From NCBI RefSeq assembly GCF_014650555.1, contig NZ_BMVE01000018.1, positions 62,001-126,000 of the forward strand: 64,000 nt of DNA, given 5' to 3'. Source of the stretch: Streptomyces goshikiensis. Lineage in GTDB: Bacteria > Actinomycetota > Actinomycetes > Streptomycetales > Streptomycetaceae. The notes under the pieces are model-generated. The model was not told the origin of the DNA and did no database searches. It was given only the letters and a program-made list of their open reading frames with translations. A program made the position numbers and the translations under genes. Shown in pieces: positions 49,289 to 57,425 of the stretch. Within the stretch, counting starts at the first letter, position 1; each line of letters begins with the position of its first letter.

Positions 49289-49897
49289 TCAGGGCTGTGA
49301 CAGATGCTCGCGATCGCGGTGCTGCCTCAGGATGCGGTCAACCGGCGCTCGCAGGGCTGGCGAGGTCAGCTCCAGGTCGCGGTTGTCGCGGCCGTCGAGC
49401 ATGTGGTCGAGCCAGCGCTCGTACCAGGCCAGGAAATCCGTGGCTGACGAGACATTGGGGCCCCAGAAGCCGTCGGCGTTTCCGGTGAGGACGCGGCCAG
49501 CCAGGGGACCTGTGATGCCGAGAAGCACCAGGTCGGTGCATCCCGCCTCGATGATGTGCAGGAACAGGTCACCTCGGTGAGTCGGGCCGTCGGCGAACGT
49601 GAACCCCCGAGGGCGGCCGGGCTCGCCTTGGGGGTCCATCGTGAACAGCCGACATGACTGCAACGGCAGCAGGCCGTAGAAAGGCGATGTACCGCCCCCG
49701 CCCAGCGTGGTCAGGAAGCTGCGGTAGGGATCGGGCAGTTCGATGTGGTGGTCAGCCTCGAACTCGGCGACCTTTTCGTTCGGCAACGGGCGTTCGAGGC
49801 GGAACCCGTGTTTCTCTTCACCGAAGGAGTAGCTTCGCGGCGCGGCATAGGGGACCTTGGCGAGCTTGCGTCGGATGCGGGGGATCCGGGGGTCCAT
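49289..49897 (-). CDS. SMI1/KNR4 (SUKH-1) family protein
   Basis: 202 residues. The signature region is LPNEKVAEFEADHHIELPDP (residues 39-58), then YRSFLTTLGGGG and, later, FLAWYERWLDHML, typical of SMI1/KNR4 domains. In bacteria these are frequently immunity proteins of polymorphic toxin systems, but no toxin gene with RHS or WXG features is seen here. ATG 49897 is preferred; GAGAAGAG lies just upstream. Confidence 0.82.
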   Translation of the reverse strand: MDPRIPRIRRKLAKVPYAAPRSYSFGEEKHGFRLERPLPNEKVAEFEADHHIELPDPYRSFLTTLGGGGTSPFYGLLPLQSCRLFTMDPQGEPGRPRGFTFADGPTHRGDLFLHIIEAGCTDLVLLGITGPLAGRVLTGNADGFWGPNVSSATDFLAWYERWLDHMLDGRDNRDLELTSPALRAPVDRILRQHRDREHLSQP

Positions 49898-49999
49898 GCG
49901 AACTCTTCTCTCTGTCCTCCGCAAACTATCTGCTGCGAACTGCGATTCTCAATGCCGATTCCGGCCCGGAGCGCGCGGCCCGGTAGGCAGGATGGCGTG

Positions 50000-50527
50000 A
50001 TGAGTGAACTCACGCACGTGCCCGTCATGGAACTCCTTCGTGCCTCGATCGATCCGGCGAGCCACCGCAAGGACGTCGTCTCGAAGCTAGACCTTCTGAC
50101 CGGGCGCCTGATCGCCGCCGCGGCCCACGCGGACGCTGACGACAGCGGCGCCGGCCGCCTGGCCGACCTCGCCGGCGGTCTCGCCCTCGCAGCGCTCGGC
50201 CTCAGCGCGGAGGTTGCCTCACGAGGAGAGAAGACGCTCGACGAGTTCCTCGCCGGCCTGGAGCAGGCCGGCGACGACGAGGTGCACAAGCTCATGGTCG
50301 AGACGATCCGGGGCATGCTCGACGACCAGGGCGTCGAGATTATGGGCCGCACCCTCGCGCAGGACCAGACCCGCTTCCTCGACCTCCTGCTCGCTCTGAC
50401 CACCTACTGCGGCACCAGCATCCTCTCCCTGCAGGCCATCGGCACCCCCGCCGACATCACCCTCACCGACCTGGAAGATGCCCTGCGGGACGCAGGCGAC
50501 GAAGCGGAGCCCGCCGTTACGTCCTGA
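50000..50527 (+). CDS. Hypothetical helical protein
   Basis: 175 residues, almost entirely helical and acidic, with the stretches RLADLAGGLALAALGLSAEV and LDLLLALTTYCGTSILSL. ATG 50000 follows GTG in the same frame; AGGATGG lies about 10 nt upstream. It is divergent from the SMI1/KNR4 gene. No family is recognised, and there is no signal peptide or convincing membrane span. Confidence 0.65.
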   Translation: MSELTHVPVMELLRASIDPASHRKDVVSKLDLLTGRLIAAAAHADADDSGAGRLADLAGGLALAALGLSAEVASRGEKTLDEFLAGLEQAGDDEVHKLMVETIRGMLDDQGVEIMGRTLAQDQTRFLDLLLALTTYCGTSILSLQAIGTPADITLTDLEDALRDAGDEAEPAVTS

Positions 50528-50874
50528 CCGCCGGCTGAGGCCACCACCTGGTGCGCCTGTGGGAAAACGCTGCTGGAGCGGCGCCTACGGGATCGGCTGC
50601 GCAGCAGGAACATGCTGCTCTATCCTGCGCCGGATACCGACCCCGCTTCCGTCACTGACGGCGGAGTTGGGCGCAGTCCGCTGTGACTTGGATGACAAGG
50701 TCGCTGTCATCATCAGAGACGTCTCGCTGGAGCGCAGGGCCTGACCGCTGCCAGCCTCGGCCAGGCCGCCTGACCCGTGAGTGCATAGCGCGGTGTTCGT
50801 CGTCCACTCGATGCGGAAGCGGCGCCGTCCCCAACGTCGTGCGGGGCTCCGGGGACACTGCCGACGGGGGCCGT
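50528..50874. other. 347-bp gap without gene
   Basis: No frame with codon bias, start site and plausible product was found on either strand. It separates the helical hypothetical protein from the toxin/antitoxin pair. Confidence 0.5.
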
Positions 50875-51243
50875 TCAGGGGGTCCAGGTGGTCAGGGCGG
50901 CTGCGATGTCGCGGACGTCCAGTCCGTTCGCGGTCTGCTTGACCAGGTCGACGGCCTGGTCGGTGCTCACCTTCACGGTGCGGCCGCTGGCGTTGAGGAA
51001 GGCCGCGGCGATGACGGCCGCGTACAGCTCGTTGGAGTGTTCCAGCGCGGGCAGCCGGACGAGGGACTGCAGGAGGGCGGCGGCCCGGTGGTGCGGCTCT
51101 GGGTACACGGTGGTGCCCATGACGACCGCGCAGTGGCGTGCCCGGGCGGCCTCCAGGGCGCCGAAATCGACCACGTCGGGATCGCCCGGAAGCTTCTCCT
51201 GGGCGACCTCAAGAAGCCAGATCAGGTCGACGGTCAGGTTCAC
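50875..51243 (-). CDS. Doc/Fic-like toxin component
   Basis: 122 residues matching the Streptomyces group annotated as Fic/Doc-type toxin: LTVDLIWLLEVAQEKLPGDP at residues 3-22, then AAALLQSLVRLPALEHSNELY and VIAAAFLNASGR. The canonical HPFxxGNKRT active-site motif is absent; at its place is AAFLNASGRTVKV, so AMPylation or phosphorylation activity is doubtful. Its ATG overlaps the antitoxin stop by 4 nt, the normal antitoxin-first order. Confidence 0.75.
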   Translation of the reverse strand: MNLTVDLIWLLEVAQEKLPGDPDVVDFGALEAARARHCAVVMGTTVYPEPHHRAAALLQSLVRLPALEHSNELYAAVIAAAFLNASGRTVKVSTDQAVDLVKQTANGLDVRDIAAALTTWTP

Positions 51244-51491
51244 GCGGCCTGGTCTCCCGCGGCGGGGTGGTGGCCGAAGTGCTCGGCGAAGCCGAGGGCG
51301 TGCTCGGCGACGAAGTGCTCGGCGCCGGCGAGGAACCTGGCGCGGGCGACGTCGTCGGTGAGCATCCGCGCAGCGTACTCCTCGGCCGGGACGCGGCTGT
51401 CGGCGGCGAGCGCCTGGAGCTGCTCGTAGACCTCGTCGGTGACGGTGACGCGCAGCTCGCGGCGGCCGGGGTGCGGAGCGGGTGTGCTCAT
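51240..51491 (-). CDS. Antitoxin of the Doc-like pair
   Basis: 83 residues from ATG 51491. The N-terminal half RRELRVTVTDEVYEQLQALA resembles a ribbon-helix-helix DNA-binding domain, and the C-terminal half is acidic/aromatic, as in toxin-neutralising tails. It is immediately upstream of the toxin with a 4-nt overlap. It would repress its own promoter in the region 51492-51914. Confidence 0.75.
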   Translation of the reverse strand: MSTPAPHPGRRELRVTVTDEVYEQLQALAADSRVPAEEYAARMLTDDVARARFLAGAEHFVAEHALGFAEHFGHHPAAGDQAA

Positions 51492-51914
51492 GACGGTCTC
51501 CTGGCGGGTGGAGAACAAGAGGCCCGGGAGCCTGTGGCGGTCACCCGAGGTGGCGGCCCCGGGCATGTAAATCCTGTGTCTCCTACCGTACGGGCACCCG
51601 ATCCCGGATATCACGCCCTTCCGAGGAAACCGGTGCGGATCGGCCACATCCCCGCCGGGGTCTTCGTGAGGCGGGCGTTCGTACGACCGGCGCTCTGCGG
51701 GTTCTCCCGGTCGTGGGATTTCGACGGTGGAGCGCTACCAGGTCCAGGTTCGGTCGCGCCGGAGAGCAAGGAACTGGCCAGTTCGCAGTGCCGGAGTAGC
51801 CAATCCCTCCTCTCTAGAGGGCAGTTGGTCAGATTTCAGCCCGGACGGTCTCGCCTCTCGGGCACTATACGCAGCGGAAGCGATCAACTACTTAAAGCAA
51901 CATTTGGGGGAGAG
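51492..51914. other. 423-bp divergent promoter region
   Basis: Lies between the leftward antitoxin gene and the rightward coiled-coil gene. A frame runs through from the right-hand gene, but its codon bias is poor and it has no ribosome site. The stretch near 51860-51905 is A/T-richer (CACTATACGCAG, CTACTTAAAGCAAC) and is a likely promoter for the rightward gene. Confidence 0.45.
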
Positions 51915-53240
51915 ATGGCCCGGAAGCCGGACATCGCCGAGATGGTGTCCATGCTGCACACTGCTGTCCTGCACGGGGACCAGAGCCTGCGGGACGCCCT
52001 CACCGAGAGCTTCGAGAAGGTCGACGGCTCCGGTCGCACCGCTCAGGAGGCGACCTCCCGGGCCGTCACGGACGGGCTCACCCGAGTCTTCGACGAGGTC
52101 AACCAGCTGCGCAAAGAGGTCAACAGGACCCTCAAGCCCGCCTCCGGCGACCTCTTCACCAGCAAGACCGAGGAGGTCACCGGCCTGCTGCGCGCCGAGC
52201 TGACCGAGCTGCGCACCACCCTCAACCACCTCAACCACCTCAACGCCCTCACCCCGACTCCTCCCGCCGCACCCGGTGCTCCCGCCGCCTTCACCGGCCC
52301 CGACGGGCCGATCACGCCCCTTCAGCCGGCGATCCCCGCCCAACGCCGCTCCGACCAAGAAGACCCCACCCTCGGCTCCTACTCCGTACCTGCGCCCACG
52401 TCCGGGCCGGGGACCGGCGATGGGCAGGAAACCGGGTCGCAGACCGTCCCCGCGGCCGGGGCGCAGGAGCTGGGCGACGGCCCGGCCGGGGCGGACCCGG
52501 CAACCGAGACCGCGCCGGAGACGGAGGATCCGACGCGGTCGCAGGAGTCCGTGCGTCAAGCCGTGCGCGAGGTCTTTGCCCAGGAGCTCGCTCCCCTCGT
52601 CGAGCAGCTCACTACCGACAAGCAGCGGGACGGCGCCGTCGCCGAGCAGCTGCGCGAGACGGTCCGCGAGGTCGCCCACCAGGTCAGGGAAGAACTCGTC
52701 ACCGCGCTGGAGGAGGCCCGCGCCGGCTTGACCGCCCTGACGCAGGAGCTTGCCGAACTGCGTATGGTCGTCGACCAACTCCAGGCCGGCACCGCCGAAA
52801 CCTCCGAGCCGGTACCGGTGGCTAAGGAGCACACCGCCCTGCTGCGGTCCGCGGCCCGGATCTCCTCCGCCGACCTGTACTGCCACCGCGACACCTGGGA
52901 GTTCATCACAGCCCGTACCGCCGGCCACCCCCACTTCCGCGTCCCGCCCCGCGTCACCGAGGAACCCGGCGAAGGCATCTTCGCCCCGCTGTCCGGCCGC
53001 TCCCTGATCGCCTTGCTGATCAGCCTGCACGCCATCACCAGCGCTCCGTCCGACAACAGCGGCGACCACGAACTCGCCGCGACGGTCTACGACCGGATCA
53101 ACCAGCGTCTGACCCGCCTCAGCCTCGGCGAGGGCGAGCGCGTCACCATTACTCTCGACGACCGCGTCACTCCCGACCAGGCCACCGACGGCGACGACCA
53201 GGCCGGCGAGACTGGGAGGCAGAACGGCTGGGGAGCGTAG
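51915..53240 (+). CDS. Coiled-coil hypothetical protein
   Basis: 441 residues from ATG 51915 with GGGGGAGAG directly upstream. Two long helical segments (DALTESFEKVDGSGRTAQEA to about residue 110; QAVREVFAQELAPLVEQL to about residue 300) flank a Pro/Ala/Glu-rich linker. A compact C-terminal domain (residues 310-420) includes YCHRDTWEFITARTAGHPHF. The layout suggests a structural or partner-binding protein, possibly for partition or transfer of the element. No family is recognised. Confidence 0.7.
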   Translation: MARKPDIAEMVSMLHTAVLHGDQSLRDALTESFEKVDGSGRTAQEATSRAVTDGLTRVFDEVNQLRKEVNRTLKPASGDLFTSKTEEVTGLLRAELTELRTTLNHLNHLNALTPTPPAAPGAPAAFTGPDGPITPLQPAIPAQRRSDQEDPTLGSYSVPAPTSGPGTGDGQETGSQTVPAAGAQELGDGPAGADPATETAPETEDPTRSQESVRQAVREVFAQELAPLVEQLTTDKQRDGAVAEQLRETVREVAHQVREELVTALEEARAGLTALTQELAELRMVVDQLQAGTAETSEPVPVAKEHTALLRSAARISSADLYCHRDTWEFITARTAGHPHFRVPPRVTEEPGEGIFAPLSGRSLIALLISLHAITSAPSDNSGDHELAATVYDRINQRLTRLSLGEGERVTITLDDRVTPDQATDGDDQAGETGRQNGWGA

Positions 53241-53746
53241 AGGATGCCCCGAAAGCGTTCATCCGACCTGGCGCAGGACGGGAGCGGCGGCCGGCACCAG
53301 CCGTCCCGCCCGTGTAGCGCGGGCCCGGCGCAGCGCGGCGGCGCCGATGCATGCGCGGAAACTGGCTGCAGTCCTGGCCAACTCCTTGTGAGACGGGGTC
53401 CGTCGCTGCATCGGCGTGTTCTTCTGGCTTCCGCGCCCATCTCTGTGTTTGGTACCGGCCACGTTGATCGGCGCCGTCTGGCCGTCAGGAACCGCCGTCG
53501 ACTCTGGTTTCACCTTTGGGATACAGCGAGGCACTGGCCCCGCTAGGTTCATGATCAGTTCGCGCCGGTATGGGTGCGTGGGCCAGGACCGGTTTCCCGC
53601 GCTCTGGGTACAGCCGGACCGCATCCGGGCCTCGGCATCCGTGGGGATGCCGAGGCCCGCACTCCCCGCCCGGCAGTGGCGCCTGCCGGATCGGGCGTCT
53701 GGGAAGGCAGGAGGCGGCGTTGCATTCGCGGCAGGTGATGGCGCGG
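53241..53746. other. 506-bp region left of the insertion sequence
   Basis: No confident gene. A leftward frame at 53259-53552 (98 codons) has acceptable codon bias and a readable opening (MNLAGPVPRCIPKVKPES) but no ribosome site. It might be a gene remnant interrupted or displaced by the neighbouring insertion sequence. Confidence 0.4.
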
Positions 53747-54645
53747 GCTGCTTAACAACCCCTAACGAAATGATCTTCGTGCTGGTTGGATGGCTCTGAG
53801 GATGTGGATCTGGGGGGTGCGGGTGGCTCGGCGGAAGCCGTGGGAAGTGGACGATGAACTCTGGGCGGTGATCGAACCGCTCCTGCCGAGGGTGGAGCGA
53901 CGTACTCGTCATCCTGGTCGGAGGCGTCACCCGGACAGGCTGGTATTCCAGGGCATCTTGTTCGTCCTGCACACCGGTATCGCGTGGGAACACCTCCCGC
54001 AGGAGCTGGGGTTCGGTTCGGGCATGACCTGCTGGCGACGTCTGGCGGAGTGGACCGATGCCGGCGTGTGGCCGCGGCTGCACGAGACCCTTCTGGCCCG
54101 GCTCCGCGGGGCCGACGCTCTGGACTTCTCGCGGGCTGTGGTCGACGGTTCCCACATACGCGCGTTAAAGGGGGCTTCAAAACCGGACGGAGCCCCGTTG
54201 ACCGGGGCAGGAACGGCAGCAAGCACCACCTGATCACCGACGCCACCGGCATTCCGCTTGCCGCCACTCTCACGGGTGGGAACCGCAACGATGTCACGCA
54301 GTTCATCCCGCTCCTCCAGGCCGTCCCGCCGGTCCGTGGCAAGCGCGGCCGACCGCGCCAGCGGCCCGACACGGTGGTCGGTGACCTAGGCTACGACCAC
54401 GACAAGTACCGGCGCCTCGCCTGGGCCCTGGGCGTCAAGCCTGTCATCGCCCGACGCGGTGTCCCGCACGGCTCCGGCCTCGGCACCGACCGCTGGGTCG
54501 TCGAACGGACCTTCGCCCACCTCCACTGGTTCCGCCGCCTGCGGATCCGCTGGGAAGTACGCGACGACATCCACGAAGCCTTCCTCAGCCTCGCCTGCTC
54601 ACTCATCTGCTGGCGACGCCTGAAGTCATTCCGATAGCAGTTCTA
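53747..54645 (+). mobile_element. IS5-family insertion sequence (IS427-like)
   Basis: About 0.9 kb carrying one transposase in two overlapping frames. The left end (GGCTGCTTAACAACC, with CTAACGAAATGAT) and the inverted right end (AGAACTGCTATCGGAATGA) share an imperfect terminal repeat. The flanks hold short T-A-A-like sequences (CTTAA, TTCTAA), so exact ends and target duplication are uncertain. Confidence 0.7.
53823..54637 (+). CDS. IS5-family transposase, two frames joined by frameshift
   Basis: First frame from GTG 53823 (ARRKPWEVDDELWAVIEPLL) to the region of 54170. Second frame from about 54165 to 54637 (NGSKHHLITDATGIPLAATL to the end). The frames meet at GTTAAAGGGGGC, a likely -1 slippage site, typical of the IS427 group. 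The DDE residues are present: Asp in VVDGSHIRALKG, Asp in VVGDLGYDHD, Glu in RWVVERTFAHLHW. A TTA codon occurs just before the slip. The element looks intact and potentially active. Confidence 0.8.
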
Positions 54646-55195
54646 AGGGCGTCGAGGTCCGGTCGAGGTCCAGGGGTGTTCCGCCAGGCTGGCATCCGAT
54701 GACGTGGATCAGGGTCGCGCCGGGGTGGCCGGGCCGGTGGGGCAGCTACTGCACCGGCCACGCATGCCAGCCGCCGACGACGGCCGGACGTGCTGGCCGG
54801 CCGGGTCGGAACCCTGCTGTAGTCACCGCCCTCAGGGGGACGCACGTGCGGCGCCCAGCCACACCCGGTGCTCGACAGGATCCGGGCGGCATCCCGCCCG
54901 TGCCCCCCAGACGGTGACCCCGACCCCCGCAGTTCCTGCCCATCGGACATGACCGCGATCCCCCGCGCACCGGATCCCGCCATCCGCCGTCCCCTCATCA
55001 CAGGGTTCTCCAAAATGGGGGCCCGCAGCGCCGCGATGTTGCCGACCAAGGGCACGGGACGCGATCTTGTGGACACGGGCAAGCCGGAAGCGGTGGAATC
55101 TGTCTGGCGTCGGCCACACCGCCGCTGCCAAGCCGGAGATCACCGAAACGGGCGGCGCCGCATCCCTGGAGGACAGCGCCCGAGGTACAGCAACA
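54646..55195. other. 550-bp region right of the insertion sequence
   Basis: No gene could be supported. One rightward frame near 54949 has a readable stretch (MTAIPRAPDPAIRRPLITG) without homology or ribosome site. It may contain the displaced counterpart of the region left of the insertion sequence, and the promoter of the structured RNA that follows. Confidence 0.4.
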
Positions 55196-55300
55196 AAAAC
55201 TAAGGGCCCCACCAATTGATGGGGCCCTCAAAGTCTGAACCCTGGGGGTATGGCCTGCCCTCGTTAGGGGGCTACCAGGGACGATTCCAGGGTCTTCGTC
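55196..55300 (+). ncRNA. Structured leader, probable abiF-associated ncRNA
   Basis: Starts with an ACAAAAACTAA stretch followed by an 8-bp hairpin (GGGCCCCA/TGGGGCCC, 55204-55227). A second structured part has GGTA/TACC and CCCT/AGGG stems (55247-55276). CCAGGG occurs twice (55275 and 55287), so either copy can pair with CCCTGG at 55240-55245, a potential switch or pseudoknot. It ends 28 bp before the AbiF-like start. To my knowledge a conserved abiF RNA motif has been described upstream of such genes; I assign this by position and structure, not by a covariance search. Confidence 0.65.
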
Positions 55301-55327
55301 GCCCAGTGTACCTAAGATGACCCCACC

Positions 55328-55996
55328 ATGCACAGCACGCCGCTCACCCTCATTAAGCCGACCGCCGACCAGGCCGTCATCGAGCTGATCACCCCCGACA
55401 GGCTGAACCCCTATCTGGGCGTCTGCGCCGGTGATGCCGGCGCCGCGCTCGCGCTCTACCGGTGGAACAGCGATCTCGCAGCGGCTTTCTTCGAACCGCT
55501 GGGACACCTGGAGATCATGCTGCGCAACGCCGTCGACGCCCGGCTCGTGGCCCGCCAGCAGCGCAGGGGCCGCCCCGCGGAATGGTACGCCGACACGGCC
55601 GTCCCGCTCAGCGGCAAGGCCCACGCCGACATCGTCCAGGCGCAGCAGCGTGCAGGCCGGGGCGGCACGGCCACCCCGCGCGGAAAGATCATCGCGGAGC
55701 TGAGCTTCGGGTTCTGGCGCTTCCTGCTGGCCCGCCAGTACAAGACCACCCTCTGGCCCGACCTTGCGGGTGCCTTCCCCCACGCTCCCAACCGGGCCCT
55801 GACCACGGTGGAGGACCCGGTCAGGCGACTGCACAAGTTCCGCAACCGCATCGCCCACCACGAAGGCATCTGGCACCTGCCGCTCGAAGCCCGCCGTGAC
55901 GACATCCAGACCGTGCTCGGCTTCATAGCGCCCGCCGCCGCGGCTTGGGTCGCCGCCGCGTCGCGCATCGACGACGTCCTTGCCCACCGCCCCTGA
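55328..55996 (+). CDS. AbiF/Abi_2-family HEPN protein
   Basis: 222 residues, normal for Abi_2. Family landmarks are ALALYRWNSDLAAAFFEPLG (residues 39-58), HLEIMLRNAVDARL, then SFGFWRFLLARQY. The HEPN ribonuclease motif RxxxxH is present as R172NRIAH177, directly in KFRNRIAHHEG. Such proteins act in abortive infection, probably as RNA-cleaving toxins restrained by an upstream structured RNA. Start ATG 55328 follows the RNA element without a strong ribosome site. Confidence 0.85.
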   Translation: MHSTPLTLIKPTADQAVIELITPDRLNPYLGVCAGDAGAALALYRWNSDLAAAFFEPLGHLEIMLRNAVDARLVARQQRRGRPAEWYADTAVPLSGKAHADIVQAQQRAGRGGTATPRGKIIAELSFGFWRFLLARQYKTTLWPDLAGAFPHAPNRALTTVEDPVRRLHKFRNRIAHHEGIWHLPLEARRDDIQTVLGFIAPAAAAWVAAASRIDDVLAHRP

Positions 55997-56110
55997 ACCT
56001 CCTCCGGTCGCGTCACGCCGCTCTCACCAGCGGGCGCTGCTCCCGCACGCCGGTCCTCCCTGGCGCGTCGTAGAAGCGACCGGACGGCTTCGTGACCTGC
56101 GGTTGGCCGC

Positions 56111-56707
56111 TCAGGACAGGGCGGTCGGCCTGCGGGGCGGGGGGACGGACCGGAGGAGCTCCCACAGAGGGCGTGAGCCGGACGCCCACTCTCCGAGGGT
56201 GTGGCGGTCGATCACGTGAAGGCGCTGTTGCCTTGCGAAGGCCACGGCCGGCGCGGTCACCCGGCCGTTGGTCACGATCACCGCGATGTCGGCCCCGTGG
56301 ACTTGGCGGGCCGTGCCGTTGAGGACTTGGAGGTCCGGTGTGCCCACGGCGGACCCGGCGAGGCCGTTGCGCCTGTGTTTGCACTGAATTACCCAGCGCC
56401 GGCCATAAGGGTCGGTGGCCTTGACGTTGGCACCGTTGTCGCCGCAGCCGCCGACCTGCCGGGCGTCCCTGCAGCCGTCGCGGCGCATTAGGTCCCGCAC
56501 CGCGAACTCGAACGCCCGGTAATGGAGACCGTCAAGCTGTCCGAGGGCGTAGCGCAGCCCGCTCGCGCGGACCTGCTCCCGCCGCGCGTTCTCCCTGCGC
56601 TGCCACACCCACGCCCCGGTCCCGGCGGCGGCCATCAGCATGATCGCCGCCACGGTCCCCGTGTGAGCGGCCAGCCACCGCAGCGCGGAGGCCGCCAGGC
56701 TGAGCAC
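56111..56707 (-). CDS. Membrane-anchored Mrr-like restriction endonuclease
   Basis: 198 residues from GTG 56707. The N-terminus is hydrophobic (TVAAIMLMAAAGTGAWVW) and the in-frame sequence upstream is also hydrophobic, so a two-span anchor with a lost or different start is possible. The nuclease domain follows: GLHYRAFEFAVRDLMRRDG, then GDNGANV and WVIQCKHR, the D-(Q/E)xK signature of Mrr_cat. Such enzymes cleave modified or foreign DNA. It is convergent with the AbiF gene, giving a small defence pair. Confidence 0.8.
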   Translation of the reverse strand: MLSLAASALRWLAAHTGTVAAIMLMAAAGTGAWVWQRRENARREQVRASGLRYALGQLDGLHYRAFEFAVRDLMRRDGCRDARQVGGCGDNGANVKATDPYGRRWVIQCKHRRNGLAGSAVGTPDLQVLNGTARQVHGADIAVIVTNGRVTAPAVAFARQQRLHVIDRHTLGEWASGSRPLWELLRSVPPPRRPTALS

Positions 56708-56871
56708 GACCGCCGCTCCGGCTACGGCCAGGGCCAGCTGCTCCAGGTGCTGATTCTTCCGCCGCCGGGGCCGCCGGCCCGCTCACCGGACCCTCCCCGG
56801 CCGTGGGACGCCGCCGGTGCTGGTACACGCGGTGTGTTGCCCGCCGGGAAGGAGGGGGCGGCCGGGCGCGG

Positions 56872-57156
56872 TCACTGACTGGCCTTGGAGACGCCGTTGA
56901 AGAGTTGGCCAAGGAATCCTGCGATGCCCTGGCCGACATCGGTGGGAGCGAGCATGATGCCCAGGGCCAGGACGATGACCACGGTCATCTTCTCGTCGAA
57001 CCGGCTCCGGGCCTCGGTGCGCCGCCGCAGCCGGAATAGCACGATGATCGCCAGCAGCACCGCCACGTTGATCGTCAGCAACGGCCCTGCCCCCTGTCGA
57101 AACTGTTCCGGGGCAACGGACAGCAGCCCCCGGCATCCTGTGTAGCGGGAGGGCAC
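56872..57156 (-). CDS. Small two-span membrane protein
   Basis: 94 residues from GTG 57156; TTG 57192 is an in-frame alternative. Two transmembrane helices (TINVAVLLAIIVLF and KMTVVIVLALGIMLAP) are separated by a charged loop with RLRRRTEARSRF. The pattern resembles small conjugation- or holin-type membrane proteins of actinomycete plasmids. No family can be named. Confidence 0.6.
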   Translation of the reverse strand: MPSRYTGCRGLLSVAPEQFRQGAGPLLTINVAVLLAIIVLFRLRRRTEARSRFDEKMTVVIVLALGIMLAPTDVGQGIAGFLGQLFNGVSKASQ

Positions 57157-57281
57157 AGGCCCTGTGGCCTGGTTGCCGGGGAATGGCGCCAATGCGATGT
57201 GCTGGCCGGAATGGGCAGGCCAGACGTTCGAAGAACAGGTGACGCCCAGCGAGATAGCTGCTGGGTCTGTCTCGGGGAGAA

Positions 57282-57425
57282 CTACTGGTGTCCGGGCTCC
57301 TGGTAGGTCTTGAGCAGGGTGTCGGCGAGCTGTTTCTCGGCGGCCTCGTGTGCCTTGGCCTCACACAGCATCATTGCAACGCTCTCGATCCCCCTGGCAC
57401 CCTTCTTCACGGCCGGGCTGCTCAT
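57282..57425 (-). CDS. Small helical protein coupled to the DciA-like gene
   Basis: 47 residues (opening MSSPAVKKGARGIE, then MLCEAKAHEAAEKQLADTLL). Its ATG overlaps the stop of the DUF721 gene by 4 nt (ATGA), strong evidence that it is translated. It is basic at the start and amphipathic helical afterwards. It may be an accessory peptide of the replication operon. No family is recognised. Confidence 0.6.
   Translation of the reverse strand: MSSPAVKKGARGIESVAMMLCEAKAHEAAEKQLADTLLKTYQEPGHQ

Noticed and set aside
53259..54155. 298-codon leftward frame
   Set aside because: Runs antisense through the transposase start; at most the 53259-53552 part could be real and it has no ribosome site.
55230..55300. 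tRNA gene upstream of the AbiF-like gene
   Set aside because: No acceptor/anticodon cloverleaf with invariant T-loop bases could be drawn; the hairpins fit an abiF-type RNA better.
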